Source: Cytobacillus firmus NBRC 15306 (GTDB lineage Bacteria > Bacillota > Bacilli > Bacillales > Cytobacillaceae). From it: a stretch of 59,529 nt of DNA. The stretch spans positions 1 to 59,529 of the forward strand of contig NZ_BCUY01000017.1 in assembly GCF_001591465.1 (NCBI RefSeq). Reading direction: 5' to 3'. Positions 28,853 through 39,059 of this stretch are shown piece after piece. A model generated the notes under the pieces. It saw nothing but the letters and a program-made list of their open reading frames with translations. It made no database searches and was not told the origin of the DNA. The translations under genes and the position numbers were made by a program. How positions within the stretch are numbered: the first letter of the stretch is position 1; each line of letters opens with the position of its first letter.

Positions 28853-29609
28853 GGGACTCCAGCTCCTTCCATATAGTTTGAAAAATCGCTGGATATACTT
28901 CATGATTTCTTGCGTTAAAAGGGGTTTCATCTCTTAATTCTTTTGGTATTACAAATGTCTTATGAAGCTGTCCGGGCCTTGCGGAGAAAAGAAAAACACG
29001 ATCACTCATGCTGATTGCCTCACCAATATCATGTGTAACCAGTATGGCTGTCTTTCCGAAAGATTTAAGCGTGTCAGAGACCAGATCCTCAAGCTTCAGT
29101 TTGGTTTGATAATCCAATGCGGAAAAGGGTTCATCAAGCATAAGCAGCTTTGGCCCGGTTGCAAGTGTTCTTACAAGGGCAACCCGCTGGCGCATTCCGC
29201 CTGAAAGCTGCTTCGGAAACTGTGACTCTACACCTTTTAGTCCCATCTCCTGAAGGAGCTTCAGTGCATAAGCTTTTTTGTCAGGAGTGAGGCTATTCCC
29301 GATTTTCAGCCCCAGCAATATATTTTCTTCAATGTTCTTCCAGGGAAAAAGATAATCCTGCTGAAGCATATAGCCAATCTCATTTTCTGCTGTTTCAACC
29401 CGCTTTCCTTCAAGTGTGACAGTACCTTCTGTGGGTTCAAACAGGCCTGCTATGATGGAAAGCAATGTTGTCTTACCGCATCCGCTTGGACCGAGGAAGG
29501 AAACAAATTCTCCTTCCTCCACTTCAAGCGAAACATCGGAGAGGGCCGTGACAGCAGAGGTTTTCGTAAAATAAGTGTGGTGGACAGCATCAACTTTCAG
29601 GAAATCCAT
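28830..29609 (-). CDS. ytlC: ABC transporter ATP-binding protein YtlC
   Basis: ATPase of the YtlACD importer. Walker [13 protein letters not shown] near residue 41, Q-loop in [12 protein letters not shown] near 82, signature [11 protein letters not shown] near 135, Walker [13 protein letters not shown] near 155, and the switch His in [12 protein letters not shown] near 190. The 259 aa length is normal. GAGGAGG precedes the ATG. It lies between ytlA and ytlD on the same strand. Confidence 0.93.
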   Translation of the reverse strand: MDFLKVDAVHHTYFTKTSAVTALSDVSLEVEEGEFVSFLGPSGCGKTTLLSIIAGLFEPTEGTVTLEGKRVETAENEIGYMLQQDYLFPWKNIEENILLGLKIGNSLTPDKKAYALKLLQEMGLKGVESQFPKQLSGGMRQRVALVRTLATGPKLLMLDEPFSALDYQTKLKLEDLVSDTLKSFGKTAILVTHDIGEAISMSDRVFLFSARPGQLHKTFVIPKELRDETPFNARNHEVYPAIFQTIWKELESLEPAGER

Positions 29610-29631
29610 GTCGGCCTCCTCTTTCGTTTAG

Positions 29632-30627
29632 TTACTTCATTACCCCTTCAGCAATATCTGTGTTGACAAGTGTGCCGTGCTCTATGCGCTTAGGGAGCTC
29701 TCCTGCTTCTTCCATAATGTTCTGCAGGTTATCCCATTCTTCAGTATCCAGAATAGGATCTGTTGCAAAAGACCCCTGACTCTTATAGCGGTCTACTACC
29801 ATTTCGATGATTTCAAGCTCAGTGTTGTCAAAATATCCTTGAATAGCTTCTGCCGTTTCTTTCGCGCTATGATCCTCAACCCATTGCTGTGCTTTATAAA
29901 TCGCTCTTGTGAATTTCTCAACAGTTTCCTTATTTTCATCAATATAGCTTTGTTTTGTCATGAATGTGGTATAAGGTATATGTCCTGATTCGGTTCCAAA
30001 GGAAGCAACAATATATCCTTTTCCTTCTTTTTCAAATACACTTGCAGTAGGTTCAAAAAGCTGAACAAATTCACCGGTGCCGGAAGCGAAGGCTGGAGCA
30101 ATATTGGCATAATCAATATTTTGGATTAAATCCAAATCCTGGTGCGGATCAATGCCATGCTTTTTCAATACAAACTCGCCGGCCATCTGCGGCATGCCGC
30201 CTTTACGCTGCCCGAGAAATGTTTTGCCTTCCAGCATATCCCATGAAAAGTTATCGATTTTATTGCGGGAAACCAGGAATGTTCCATCCGTTTGGGTGAG
30301 CTGTGCAAAGTTAATGACCGGATCATTGGATCCCTGAGCCGATACGTAAATGGAAGTTTCTGAACCTACAAGCGCAATATCAGCGCTATCCGACAGCAGC
30401 GCGGTCATTGTTTTATCTCCGCCGGCTGTTGTTGTAAGCTCCACTTTAAGCCCTTCTTCTTCAAAGAAGCCTTTCTCAAGGGCTACATACTGTGGAGCAT
30501 AGAAGATGGAACGTGTCACTTCAGCAATGCGGACAGTTTGCATTTCATCCTTTCCGCAGGCTGCCAACGGAACGATAAGCATCACTGCAAGCATAAGCAG
30601 CATGCTGGTTTTTATCCATTTTTTCAT
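29632..30627 (-). CDS. ytlA: ABC transporter substrate-binding lipoprotein YtlA (NMT1/THI5-like)
   Basis: First gene of the importer operon. The signal peptide ends in VPLAAC. The periplasmic-binding fold of the SsuA/ThiY class is recognised by APQYVALEKGFFEEEGLKVE near residue 44 and SADIALVGSETSIY near 82. Candidate substrates of this class are aliphatic sulfonates, taurine, or pyrimidine precursors of thiamine. No TPP riboswitch or S-box precedes the operon, so sequence does not decide. GGGAGG lies 11 bases before the ATG. Confidence 0.9.
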   Translation of the reverse strand: MKKWIKTSMLLMLAVMLIVPLAACGKDEMQTVRIAEVTRSIFYAPQYVALEKGFFEEEGLKVELTTTAGGDKTMTALLSDSADIALVGSETSIYVSAQGSNDPVINFAQLTQTDGTFLVSRNKIDNFSWDMLEGKTFLGQRKGGMPQMAGEFVLKKHGIDPHQDLDLIQNIDYANIAPAFASGTGEFVQLFEPTASVFEKEGKGYIVASFGTESGHIPYTTFMTKQSYIDENKETVEKFTRAIYKAQQWVEDHSAKETAEAIQGYFDNTELEIIEMVVDRYKSQGSFATDPILDTEEWDNLQNIMEEAGELPKRIEHGTLVNTDIAEGVMK

Positions 30628-30781
30628 AAGCCATAAGACCTCCCTTATGCTAATAAGTCAAATTGAAAAGTCTAGGTTATCGTATGAAAATCGAAAAAAT
30701 GTGTGAATGCCAATAAAACATTTTTAGATGAAGATCTAAATGCTCAAAATAAAAGGAAGCTCCAAAAGGGAGGATGGGAAC

Positions 30782-31567
30782 ATGAAATTCAAAAACGGCC
30801 AAATCATCAGTAAACAGAGATTCCCTTCGCCAAATCCGGCAATCGAATTATCTGTTGTTACCTATCAGGCAAATGGATTACATATAAAAGGCCTGCTGGC
30901 AGAGCCAAAGGGGGAGGACCTATATGATGGATTCCTTTACCTGAGAGGAGGCATAAAAAATGTCGGGAAAGTAAGACCTTCCCGGATTGTCCAGTTTGCC
31001 TGTGAAGGTTTTATTGTATTCGCGCCTTTTTACAGAGGAAATCAAGGGGGAGATGGAAACGAAGACTTTGCAGGGGAGGACAGGCAGGACGCGTTTGCAG
31101 CATTTACTCTTCTTCAGGAGCATGCCCGGGTAAAAAGAGTTCATATATTTGGTTTTTCCCGTGGGGGCGTAATGGCATTACTTACTGCAATTGAGTTTCC
31201 GCAAGCCGTTTCCATAGTAACTTGGGGAGGGGTCAGTGATATGTTTCTCACCTATGTGGAGCGCAAGGATCTCAGGAGAATGATGAAACGGGTAATCGGC
31301 GGAACTCCGACAAAGTTTCCGGAACGGTATAAATACCGTACCCCGCTTTTTCAGCTGGAGCAGCTGCAGGCACCTGTCTTAATCATTCATGGAAAACAGG
31401 ATCATAATGTCTCGGTGGAGCATTCCTATCGCCTCGAAAAAAGGCTGAAGGCTCTTAACAAAAAAGTGGATAGCTGGTATTTCCCTGACTATACCCACTA
31501 CTTTCCGCCAGCCGTAAACCGGAAGACGGTAGAGGATTTAGGTGCGTGGATGAAAAGTCATGAATGA
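30782..31567 (+). CDS. ytmA: alpha/beta hydrolase of the prolyl-oligopeptidase type YtmA
   Basis: Single-domain S9-like hydrolase. Nucleophile Ser is in FGFSRGGVMALL near residue 121, the acid in IIHGKQDHNVS near 207, and the His in PDYTHYFPP near 239. There is no signal peptide. ATG 30782 is chosen because GGGAGG ends eight bases upstream; an ATG at 30740 is in frame but has no site. The 261 aa length is close to B. subtilis YtmA. The substrate is unknown. ytmB follows after 85 bases. Confidence 0.85.
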   Translation: MKFKNGQIISKQRFPSPNPAIELSVVTYQANGLHIKGLLAEPKGEDLYDGFLYLRGGIKNVGKVRPSRIVQFACEGFIVFAPFYRGNQGGDGNEDFAGEDRQDAFAAFTLLQEHARVKRVHIFGFSRGGVMALLTAIEFPQAVSIVTWGGVSDMFLTYVERKDLRRMMKRVIGGTPTKFPERYKYRTPLFQLEQLQAPVLIIHGKQDHNVSVEHSYRLEKRLKALNKKVDSWYFPDYTHYFPPAVNRKTVEDLGAWMKSHE

Positions 31568-31652
31568 CAAATGATTTTCGCTTAAAGGCTTTCAGAGCAG
31601 AAAAAGGTGGGGTAAAATAGAGGAAAGTATAAAGAATGAAGGAGAGATACCA

Positions 31653-31895
31653 ATGGGTATGCCTTTAGAGCTGAACACAATGATCGTGACAAAGGGAAGG
31701 GAAAAAAGACTTGATGAGAATTATTTTTCACTTGTCAAAGAAGGGTACAGATTATATCCGCTTGATATCCCGGTCGAGGTAAAAAGAACAATTGACGGCG
31801 ACTTGAACGGAATGGGAGTCATCCGAAAAGTGGAATGGGAAAACAGCCAGACACTCATTACTTATCAGCTTGTTTCCTTAAACTCAACAAACTAG
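31653..31895 (+). CDS. ytmB: DUF2584 family protein YtmB
   Basis: An 80-residue soluble protein, mostly beta (MPLELNTMIVTKGREKRLDE near the start; TLITYQLVSLNSTN at the end), matching my memory of B. subtilis YtmB in position and sequence. Function unknown. Start ATG with GGAGAGA upstream. A terminator follows six bases after the stop. Confidence 0.85.
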   Translation: MGMPLELNTMIVTKGREKRLDENYFSLVKEGYRLYPLDIPVEVKRTIDGDLNGMGVIRKVEWENSQTLITYQLVSLNSTN

Positions 31896-31900
31896 AAGAG

Positions 31901-31928
31901 CGCGCCTGGACAGAGTCCGGCGTTTTTT
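31901..31928 (+). terminator. terminator of ytmB
   Basis: CGCCTGGA pairs with TCCGGCG (one bulge) over a five-base loop, then TTTTTTG. Confidence 0.75.
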
Positions 31929-31956
31929 GTTCAATGTGTTTCTGCAAACTCAAAAA

Positions 31957-31986
31957 AAAGAATTGCCGCGCAAACGGCAATTCTTT
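31957..31986 (-). terminator. terminator of pckA
   Basis: AAAGAATTGCCG pairs perfectly with CGGCAATTCTTT across six bases; on the minus strand it follows the pckA stop and ends in TTTTTTTG. Confidence 0.9.
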
Positions 31987-31991
31987 CTCTA

Positions 31992-33578
31992 TTATGCGAT
32001 TGGTCCGCCTTTTTCTTCAATGTCAGATGAAACGCTTGTAAACTTCTTGAAGTTTTCACGGAATTTAGAAGCAAGCTCCTTTGCTTTTGCTTCATAAGCA
32101 GCCTGATCTGCCCATGTTTTGTTTGGCTGAAGAACTTCATCAGGCACTCCAGTAACGTGCTGAGGAATTTCCAGTCCGAAAATTTCGTCCTTGATTGTTT
32201 CTACGTTGTTTAGTTCACCTTCGAGTGCAGCTTCTATCATAGCACGAGTGTAGGCAAGCTTCATACGTTCCCCTACTCCATACTCTCCGCCAGTCCATCC
32301 TGTATTTACAAGGAAGACTTTTGCATTATGCTCATCGATTTTCTCGCCAAGCATTTCAGCATAACGATTTGCAGGAAGCGGAAGGAAAGGTGATCCAAAG
32401 CATGTAGAGAACGTTGCCTGCGGTGATGTAATGCCGCGCTCAGTTCCTGCAAGCTTGGATGTATAGCCGCTTAAGAAATGGTACATTGCCTGCTCTTTTG
32501 ACAGTTTAGAGATTGGAGGCAATACGCCAAATGCGTCAGCTGTTAAGAATACGATTGTATTAGGGTGTCCGGCAACGCTTGGGTCAACGATATTATCGAT
32601 GGCCTGAAGCTGGTATGCCGCACGTGTATTTTCAGTTAAAGTGCTGTCATCGTAATCTGCAACCCGGGTTTCGCTGTTTACTACCACATTTTCCAGCACA
32701 GCTCCAAAGCGGATTGCATCAAAAATTTGCGGTTCTTTTTCACGGGATAAGTTAATGCATTTCGCGTAGCATCCGCCCTCAATGTTGAAGACTCCATTCG
32801 CAGACCAGCCATGCTCGTCATCACCGATCAGCTTGCGGTTCGGATCTGCAGATAAAGTTGTTTTTCCTGTTCCGGATAAGCCAAAGAATAAAGCCACATC
32901 ACCTTCACGTCCAACGTTTGCTGAACAGTGCATCGGAAGGATTCCGTTTTCTGGTAGCATATAGTTCATAACAGAGAAGATTGATTTTTTCATTTCTCCT
33001 GCATATTCTGTTCCGCCAATTAAAACAGTGCGGCGCTCGAATGAGATGATAATGAATGTTTCGGACTTTGTGCCGTCAACAGCAGGGTCTGCTTTGAAAT
33101 TTGGAGCAGAAATGACTGTGAACTCTGCCTGATGATCCAATAGCTCGTCTTCTGCCGGGCGAATGAATAACTGGTGTGCAAAAAGGTTATGCCAGGCATA
33201 TTCATTGATCACCTGGATAGGCATGCGGTGTTTTTTATCAGCACCTGCGTAGCCTTTGAAAACAAATACTTCTTCTTTTTCTTTTAAGTAATTGATTACT
33301 TTATTATAAAGATTAGAGAATGCTTCTTCAGAGATTGGCTGGTTTACGCTGCCCCAGTCCATTTTATCTTTATTTGATGCTTCTTCAACAATGTATTTAT
33401 CTTTAGGGGAACGTCCTGTATACTTTCCTGTACTAGCGCGTACAGCCCCGGTGGAAGTAAGGGACCCTTCATTGCGGTTTAAAACTTTTTCCACAAGCTG
33501 AGGAACGGATAATTGCACTTGAATGTTGCTGCCATTTAATAATTCGCTCAATTCGTTTGATATGCTTACAGAGTTCAT
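31992..33578 (-). CDS. pckA: phosphoenolpyruvate carboxykinase (ATP)
   Basis: Gluconeogenic enzyme converting oxaloacetate and ATP to phosphoenolpyruvate. The kinase 1a loop [16 protein letters not shown] lies near residue 233 and the kinase 2 / metal site IGDDEHGW near 252. [13 protein letters not shown] near residue 53 and the adenine loop near 430 are also seen. The 528 aa length is normal. In B. subtilis the gene is repressed by CcpN under glycolytic conditions; a candidate promoter is listed, but no CcpN site was confirmed. Confidence 0.97.
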   Translation of the reverse strand: MNSVSISNELSELLNGSNIQVQLSVPQLVEKVLNRNEGSLTSTGAVRASTGKYTGRSPKDKYIVEEASNKDKMDWGSVNQPISEEAFSNLYNKVINYLKEKEEVFVFKGYAGADKKHRMPIQVINEYAWHNLFAHQLFIRPAEDELLDHQAEFTVISAPNFKADPAVDGTKSETFIIISFERRTVLIGGTEYAGEMKKSIFSVMNYMLPENGILPMHCSANVGREGDVALFFGLSGTGKTTLSADPNRKLIGDDEHGWSANGVFNIEGGCYAKCINLSREKEPQIFDAIRFGAVLENVVVNSETRVADYDDSTLTENTRAAYQLQAIDNIVDPSVAGHPNTIVFLTADAFGVLPPISKLSKEQAMYHFLSGYTSKLAGTERGITSPQATFSTCFGSPFLPLPANRYAEMLGEKIDEHNAKVFLVNTGWTGGEYGVGERMKLAYTRAMIEAALEGELNNVETIKDEIFGLEIPQHVTGVPDEVLQPNKTWADQAAYEAKAKELASKFRENFKKFTSVSSDIEEKGGPIA

Positions 33579-33636
33579 CTGATGAATACCTTCCTTTTTC
33601 CCGATTTTTTTATGAAAGTGATTACATCTCGAAATT

Positions 33637-33664
33637 AGTATAACACATTGAGATGATTAGTCTA
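33637..33664 (-). promoter_or_regulatory. candidate promoter of pckA
   Basis: On the minus strand TAGACT, 16 bases, TATACT, about 60 bases before the start codon. The -10 is good, the -35 matches four of six. Confidence 0.4.
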
Positions 33665-33797
33665 TACTATTACGAAACTTTTTTGTCTCTGTTATAAAAT
33701 TGTCACAATTGGACAGGCAATTCCGCTTTGATTACCTTATAACCGATATATGCTATTATAGAAGAAAGTGTTAATTTTAACATGGGACTGATCTAAA

Positions 33798-34172
33798 ATG
33801 AAGACAATTGCCCTATATGATGGAACATGCTCCTTATGCAAGGAAACAAAGAGAATCCTTAAAAAACTCGATTGGCTGAATAAAGTGGAGTGGATCTCCC
33901 TGCAGGAATATGAAAAAGAGCCTGGGTCTATCTCATTCTCCAGACACGATTTGCGGAGGGAGCTTCATATTATTACCCCCTCCGGCAGCGTGAAAAAGGG
34001 GTACTATGCGGTAAGGAGACTGCTGTTCCTCTTTCCTGCATCCTTTTTCATCAGCATCCTTTTATATGTACCATTCACTTCAATTCTCGGCGATCCGATA
34101 TACAAATGGATTGCGAAAAACAGGCATAAATTTCTAAAGAAAAAGTGTGACGATGGAAGCTGTTCTCTGTAA
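33798..34172 (+). CDS. DCC-family (DUF393) thiol-disulfide oxidoreductase-like protein
   Basis: The N-terminus has the family's YDGTCSLCKE motif with CxxC at residues 10 and 13, a thioredoxin-like active site. A second Cys pair closes the protein (KKKCDDGSCSL). A hydrophobic stretch, FLFPASFFISILLYVPF (about 76-92), might be membrane-associated and is typical of the family. The 124 aa length is normal. Divergent from pckA and upstream of the metK riboswitch. The redox partner is unknown. Confidence 0.85.
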   Translation: MKTIALYDGTCSLCKETKRILKKLDWLNKVEWISLQEYEKEPGSISFSRHDLRRELHIITPSGSVKKGYYAVRRLLFLFPASFFISILLYVPFTSILGDPIYKWIAKNRHKFLKKKCDDGSCSL

Positions 34173-34228
34173 GGGTGAAGCTGAATTTTTAAAGTCGAAA
34201 TTTTACTGTGAAAAATAATGAAAATCTG

Positions 34229-34258
34229 TTGACATGATTCGATAAAGTACGGTATGAT
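34229..34258 (+). promoter_or_regulatory. SigA promoter of the metK leader
   Basis: Perfect TTGACA at 34229-34234, 18 bases, TATGAT at 34253-34258. The start would be near 34265, just before the riboswitch. Confidence 0.7.
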
Positions 34259-34269
34259 TCAACCTTGAA

Positions 34270-34450
34270 CGGATACTCTCTTATCCCGAGCTGGTGGAGG
34301 GACAGGCCCTATGAAACCCAGCAACCTGCTAAAGGCAATAATCAGCAAAGGTGCTAACCTGACGCAAGGACGTAATTCCTTGAACGATAAGAGTGAAAGG
34401 CGCGAATCGATTTGCTTTCAACCTTTTCACTAATGAGAAGGTTTTTTATT
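34270..34450 (+). ncRNA. S-box (SAM-I) riboswitch with terminator, upstream of metK
   Basis: The P1 stem is formed by CTCTTATC near 34276 and GATAAGAG near 34386. Between them are the hallmark S-box segments: GAGGGACAGGCCCTATGAA, CCCAGCAACCTGC, and GCAAGGACG with a GGTGCTAACCTG stretch. A terminator with arms AACCTTTTC and GAGAAGGTT plus TTTTTTA follows at 34419-34448. High SAM should stop transcription before metK, which makes SAM. Confidence 0.96.
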
Positions 34451-34701
34451 TTGCAATGAAATGAACGGCTTTTGGAATGTACTATCTATGTGAGTTTTTG
34501 GCATGCATTTGATAAATGGATACCTGGCATTCTTGCCGGCGCTGTCTATTTTTCTAATAAAAACTCCATGTTTATTTCATACTACTAAGGGAATGAGTTC
34601 CGTATCAAACAGAGATCCATGAAATGACAGGGAAAAGTTATTTTTCCGCTTCCCCATTTCTTATTTCTCGCTCAATTTTCTATTTATAAGGAGGAAGCCA
34701 G
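34449..34701. other. long untranslated stretch between the S-box terminator and metK
   Basis: About 250 bases without an open frame with a start signal, RNA motif or repeat I can name. It ends with AAGGAGG for metK. A second promoter here cannot be excluded. Confidence 0.6.
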
Positions 34702-35898
34702 ATGTCAACAAAACGTCGTTTGTTTACTTCTGAATCAGTTACTGAAGGTCATCCGGATAAAATCTGTGACCAAATTTCTGATGCAATCTTAGATGCGATT
34801 TTAGCTAAAGATGCGAATGCCCGTGTTGCTGCAGAGACTTCTGTAACAACTGGACTTGTATTAGTTGCAGGTGAAATCACAACATCTACATACGTAGATA
34901 TTCCAAAAATCGTTCGTGAAACGGTAAAAGAAATCGGTTATACCCGTGCCAAATATGGTTTCGATTCCGAAACATGCGCAGTTTTAACTTCCATTGATGA
35001 GCAGTCTGCGGATATCGCAATGGGTGTTGACCAGGCACTTGAAGCACGCGAAGGGCAAATGAGCGATCAGGAAATTGAAGCAATCGGTGCAGGAGACCAG
35101 GGCTTAATGTTCGGTTTTGCCTGCAACGAAACGAAAGAGCTTATGCCTCTTCCGATTTCTTTAGCACATAAACTTTCCCGCCGACTGACTGAAGTTCGTA
35201 AAGAAGAGATCCTTCCTTACCTTCGTCCGGACGGAAAAACTCAGGTAACCGTTGAGTATGATGAAAATGACAAGCCTGTCCGCATTGACACTATCGTTAT
35301 TTCTACTCAGCATCACCCTGAAATCAGCCTGGAGCAAATCCAGCGCAACCTGAAGGAACATGTTATTAACCCGGTAGTTCCAAAAGAACTAATCGATGAG
35401 AATACAAAGTACTTCATCAACCCGACTGGACGTTTTGTTATCGGCGGACCTCAAGGGGATGCTGGTCTGACTGGACGCAAAATCATTGTTGATACCTACG
35501 GCGGATATGCACGCCATGGCGGCGGCGCGTTCTCCGGCAAAGATCCTACGAAGGTTGACCGCTCTGCTGCATATGCCGCACGTTATGTTGCGAAGAACAT
35601 TGTAGCAGCCGGTTTGGCAGAAAAAGTGGAAGTTCAGCTTGCTTATGCTATCGGTGTGGCACAGCCTGTTTCAATTTCTGTTGATACATTTGGAACCGGT
35701 AAAGTGGATGAAGATTTATTAGTTGATTTAGTAAGAAAGCATTTTGATCTTCGTCCTGCAGGAATTATTAACATGCTTGGCCTTCGCCGCCCAATTTACA
35801 AGCAGACAGCTGCTTACGGACATTTCGGACGTACAGATGTTGACCTTCCTTGGGAGCGTACTGACAAGGCAGAAATTCTTCGTTCTGAAGCTGAATAA
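34702..35898 (+). CDS. metK: S-adenosylmethionine synthetase MetK
   Basis: Makes SAM from methionine and ATP. Motifs: [14 protein letters not shown] near residue 14 (ATP/Mg), [15 protein letters not shown] near 120, [17 protein letters not shown] near 252, and the P-loop-like [19 protein letters not shown] near 272. The 398 aa length is normal. AAGGAGG stands eight bases before the ATG. Controlled by the SAM riboswitch upstream and ended by a strong terminator. Confidence 0.98.
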   Translation: MSTKRRLFTSESVTEGHPDKICDQISDAILDAILAKDANARVAAETSVTTGLVLVAGEITTSTYVDIPKIVRETVKEIGYTRAKYGFDSETCAVLTSIDEQSADIAMGVDQALEAREGQMSDQEIEAIGAGDQGLMFGFACNETKELMPLPISLAHKLSRRLTEVRKEEILPYLRPDGKTQVTVEYDENDKPVRIDTIVISTQHHPEISLEQIQRNLKEHVINPVVPKELIDENTKYFINPTGRFVIGGPQGDAGLTGRKIIVDTYGGYARHGGGAFSGKDPTKVDRSAAYAARYVAKNIVAAGLAEKVEVQLAYAIGVAQPVSISVDTFGTGKVDEDLLVDLVRKHFDLRPAGIINMLGLRRPIYKQTAAYGHFGRTDVDLPWERTDKAEILRSEAE

Positions 35899-35906
35899 TA
35901 AATTTA

Positions 35907-35952
35907 AAAAGCGGGAGTTGCATTTACTATGTAACTCCCGCTTTCTTTTTTG
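35907..35952 (+). terminator. terminator of metK
   Basis: AAAGCGGGAGTT pairs perfectly with AACTCCCGCTTT, the stem extended by GCAT/ATGT, followed by CTTTTTT. Confidence 0.92.
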
Positions 35953-36193
35953 CGTCTTTATAATATAGGGTGATAATTCACTTTTCGGTCTTTTTGCTCT
36001 TTAGTCGTTTATAATTATATGTTATCGTTTAAACTTCGGATAATGGCTTAATTTTCCCGCATATTTTTTTATAATCCACGTGCTAATTATAAATGATTAG
36101 TGGTAGTATTATAGGGTATGTTTTCTGAGACAAAGGAGCCGCCTGAGGCTATATCTAAATATTGAGAATAGAATGGAGTAGGTGACGTACATA

Positions 36194-38098
36194 ATGTGTG
36201 GTTTTATTGGTTGTGTACATGAAAAAGCACAAAATTACCGTGACGCAGATAAAGAACAATTCCAAAATATGAATGATATCATTACACACCGGGGTCCGGA
36301 TGATTCAGGATACTATTTTGATGATCATATTCAATTTGGCTTCCGCCGGCTTAGCATTATCGATATTGAAAGCGGACACCAGCCGCTGACTTACGAGAAT
36401 GAGCGTTATTGGATTATCTTTAATGGTGAAATCTACAACTATGTGGAACTTCGTGAAGAACTTCTCAAAGCTGGCTTAAGCTTTGAAACAAGCTCAGATA
36501 CAGAAGTCATCATTGCTCTTTACAGCCATATGAAAGAAAAAGCTGTTGAAAAATTGCGCGGTATGTTTGCGTTTGTCATATGGGATAAACAGGAGCAGTC
36601 TTTATATGGAGCCAGAGATCCATTTGGGATTAAGCCCTTCTTTTATTACGATAAGGGAGACCGCACGTTCTATGGGTCAGAGAAGAAGAGCATTCTATTG
36701 GCGCTTCAGAATGATGTATTAAACTATGACTCCCTGCAGCACTATCTGACCTACCAATTTGTGCCTGAGCCAAACACGATGTCAGAGGGAATCCACAAGC
36801 TTGAGCCAGGACATTATTTTACTAAAAAAATCGGTGCTCCGATGGATATTAAGCGCTATTGGAAAGCTGCTTTCCATCCAGTGCAGAAATCAGAAGCTGA
36901 TTTTACAAAAGAAATTAGAGATGTATTATTCGACTCGGTCAAAATGCATATGCGTGCCGATGTTCCTGTAGGTTCTTTCCTTTCAGGCGGAATTGATTCT
37001 TCCATCATTGCGTCGATTGCGAAGGAATTCCATCCTGCCATTAAAACATTCTCTGTCGGTTTTGAACGCAATGGCTTCAGCGAGGTGGATGTGGCGAAAG
37101 AAACAGCAGAAAAGCTGGGTGTCGAAAACATCAGCTACATCATTACTCCTGAGGAATACATGAATGAGATTCCGAGAATCATGTGGCATATGGACGATCC
37201 GCTTGCTGACCCGGCTTGTGTGCCCCTATATTTTGTGGCAAGAGAAGCACGCAAGCATGTAACGGTTGTACTTTCAGGTGAAGGAGCCGATGAGCTATTT
37301 GGTGGCTATAATATTTACCGTGAACCACAATCACTTGAAGTCTTCAATAAAATTCCTGCCATCGGCAAAAAGCTTCTTCGCATGATCGCTAGCATGATGC
37401 CTGAGGGTATGAAGGGAAAAAGCTTTATTGAACGCGGTGTCACGCCTATGGAAGAGCGCTACATCGGAAACGCAAAAATGTTTACAGAACAAGAGAAGCG
37501 CAATCTGCTTCACGTCTATAAAGACAGCTTAAATTATACGGATATCACGAAACCTTTATATGAAGAAAGCAGCGGCTATAATCCAGTTGACCGCATGCAG
37601 TATATCGACATTCATACCTGGATGCGCGGAGACATTCTATTAAAAGCGGACAAAATGACAATGGCTCATTCTCTCGAGCTTCGTGTTCCGTTCCTTGATA
37701 AAGAAGTGTTTGAAGTAGCTTCCAAAATCCCGACCAGCCTGAAAACGGCAAATGGCACTACGAAATATATACTTCGCAAAGCTGCCGAAGGAGTCGTTCC
37801 GGATCATGTACTGAACCGCAAGAAGCTTGGGTTCCCTGTGCCAATCCGCCACTGGCTGAAGGACGAGATGAATGAGTGGGCGAAAAATATCATTCGTGAA
37901 AGCAATACAGATCACCTGATTAATAAAGACTATGTATTGCAGCTGCTTGAAGACCATTGTCAGGATAAAGCGGACAACAGCCGCAAAATCTGGACAGTTC
38001 TGATGTTCATGGTTTGGCATCAGGTATATGTGGAGAAAAAATACTCCTTTGAAAAAGAATACTTGTTAGATAAAGATTTGCAGCCCCTTAAAGGCTAA
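36194..38098 (+). CDS. asnB: asparagine synthase (glutamine-hydrolysing) AsnB
   Basis: Two-domain enzyme. An N-terminal class II glutaminase whose nucleophile Cys2 follows the initiator Met (MCGFIGCVHEK) fixes the start at ATG 36194 with AGGTGA eight bases upstream. The C-terminal synthetase has the pyrophosphate loop SFLSGGIDSSI near residue 262. RGPDDSGYY and NGEIYNYVELREEL complete the glutaminase site, and SGEGADELFGGY the synthetase. The 634 aa length is close to B. subtilis AsnB (632). It is used for asparagine or, for some paralogues, for amidation of cell-wall diaminopimelate; position in the yt region favours AsnB. Confidence 0.93.
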   Translation: MCGFIGCVHEKAQNYRDADKEQFQNMNDIITHRGPDDSGYYFDDHIQFGFRRLSIIDIESGHQPLTYENERYWIIFNGEIYNYVELREELLKAGLSFETSSDTEVIIALYSHMKEKAVEKLRGMFAFVIWDKQEQSLYGARDPFGIKPFFYYDKGDRTFYGSEKKSILLALQNDVLNYDSLQHYLTYQFVPEPNTMSEGIHKLEPGHYFTKKIGAPMDIKRYWKAAFHPVQKSEADFTKEIRDVLFDSVKMHMRADVPVGSFLSGGIDSSIIASIAKEFHPAIKTFSVGFERNGFSEVDVAKETAEKLGVENISYIITPEEYMNEIPRIMWHMDDPLADPACVPLYFVAREARKHVTVVLSGEGADELFGGYNIYREPQSLEVFNKIPAIGKKLLRMIASMMPEGMKGKSFIERGVTPMEERYIGNAKMFTEQEKRNLLHVYKDSLNYTDITKPLYEESSGYNPVDRMQYIDIHTWMRGDILLKADKMTMAHSLELRVPFLDKEVFEVASKIPTSLKTANGTTKYILRKAAEGVVPDHVLNRKKLGFPVPIRHWLKDEMNEWAKNIIRESNTDHLINKDYVLQLLEDHCQDKADNSRKIWTVLMFMVWHQVYVEKKYSFEKEYLLDKDLQPLKG

Positions 38099-38100
38099 AC

Positions 38101-38137
38101 AAAAGCGTCCATCAGGGATACCTGGCGGACGCTTTTT
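38101..38137. terminator. bidirectional terminator between asnB and the C39-like gene
   Basis: AAAAGCGTCC pairs with GGACGCTTTT, with an inner CAGG/CCTG stem. Confidence 0.88.
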
Positions 38138-39002
38138 AATTTGGAAGATAGGTAATAGCCTGCTTTCCCATCTGCACCCATGCTTTTTCAAAATCGATTA
38201 TGGGTGCTTTTTTATTTTTCTCGCCTGTGAGCGGGTCGTTGAAGTACATGTATTTCAGGTCATAGCCCGTTACCAGGACTGAGTGCTCTTTATAGGTAAT
38301 CTGAATTTTTCCGCTCGGAGTATGCCAGGTCTGAAAAAAATCATCAGACAGCTGTTTATAGGCTGTGTTGATAATTATCCATACAGGTCTGCCATCTGAC
38401 AAATGAATCTTTAAGTCTTCAAAATCGGATCCGGTAAGGTCTTCAATGGAGCCGGGCATGTACTTTTCCGCAAGCTCTTTTACGGGTTTATGATAAACGC
38501 CGAGACCAGGATTATCAAAGGAGTACATATCGCCTATGAAGCCTTCATTCGGGTGTCCGAAATAGATTTTTCCGTTTTCTATACGATAAGGCTCAGGGTT
38601 TTTCTTTATTTCTTTAGCCAGTGTCATTTTATCAGCCTGGATCCCCGCATGCTGCAGGAGCATGGATAAGCTCGTGACTTCGCATCCCCTGGGGAGCTCA
38701 GGAAACTGATTGATTGCGGGTGCATCAATAATTATTTCTTCCTTGATCTTAATTACAGCTGTGTTGTTACCAAGAAAAGCAGTGGCTTTCTCAGCTGGTT
38801 CAGAAAGCCAGGATTTTATTTTGTTCACGGCTGATGGGGGCTTGCTTCCTGCAAGATTGTCATAAACAAATGCAGCAGAAACAAGGATAAAGACAATTAA
38901 AAACATCGGTGCCGTTTTCACCATTGTTTTTCTGAATATCACTATTAAAAATAAGAATAGAATAATTGCCCCGATATAAATCGTCAATTCATCACCCGCC
39001 AT
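38136..39002 (-). CDS. membrane-anchored C39-like cysteine peptidase
   Basis: Two hydrophobic segments at residues about 8-24 and 32-48 anchor a PF13529-type papain-like domain. The catalytic Cys is in LPRGCEVTSLSMLLQHAG near residue 105, the His in YKEHSVLVTGYD near 241, and a third residue in YFNDPLTG near 256. YvpB-like proteins of Bacillus share this layout; their substrates are unknown. The ATG at 39002 has no ribosome site. An internal TTG at 38987 is preceded by GGGTGAT and may be the true start, removing five residues. Confidence 0.82.
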   Translation of the reverse strand: MAGDELTIYIGAIILFLFLIVIFRKTMVKTAPMFLIVFILVSAAFVYDNLAGSKPPSAVNKIKSWLSEPAEKATAFLGNNTAVIKIKEEIIIDAPAINQFPELPRGCEVTSLSMLLQHAGIQADKMTLAKEIKKNPEPYRIENGKIYFGHPNEGFIGDMYSFDNPGLGVYHKPVKELAEKYMPGSIEDLTGSDFEDLKIHLSDGRPVWIIINTAYKQLSDDFFQTWHTPSGKIQITYKEHSVLVTGYDLKYMYFNDPLTGEKNKKAPIIDFEKAWVQMGKQAITYLPN

Positions 39003-39059
39003 ATGTTATTGCTTTATGTTTATTATCGGCCTATTTTCCATTCTATTAAGACTTGAGAC

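Noticed and set aside
30628-30781. TPP riboswitch or S-box between ytlA and ytmA
   Set aside because: Neither the CTGAGA thi-box nor S-box motifs are present, so the YtlACD substrate was left open.
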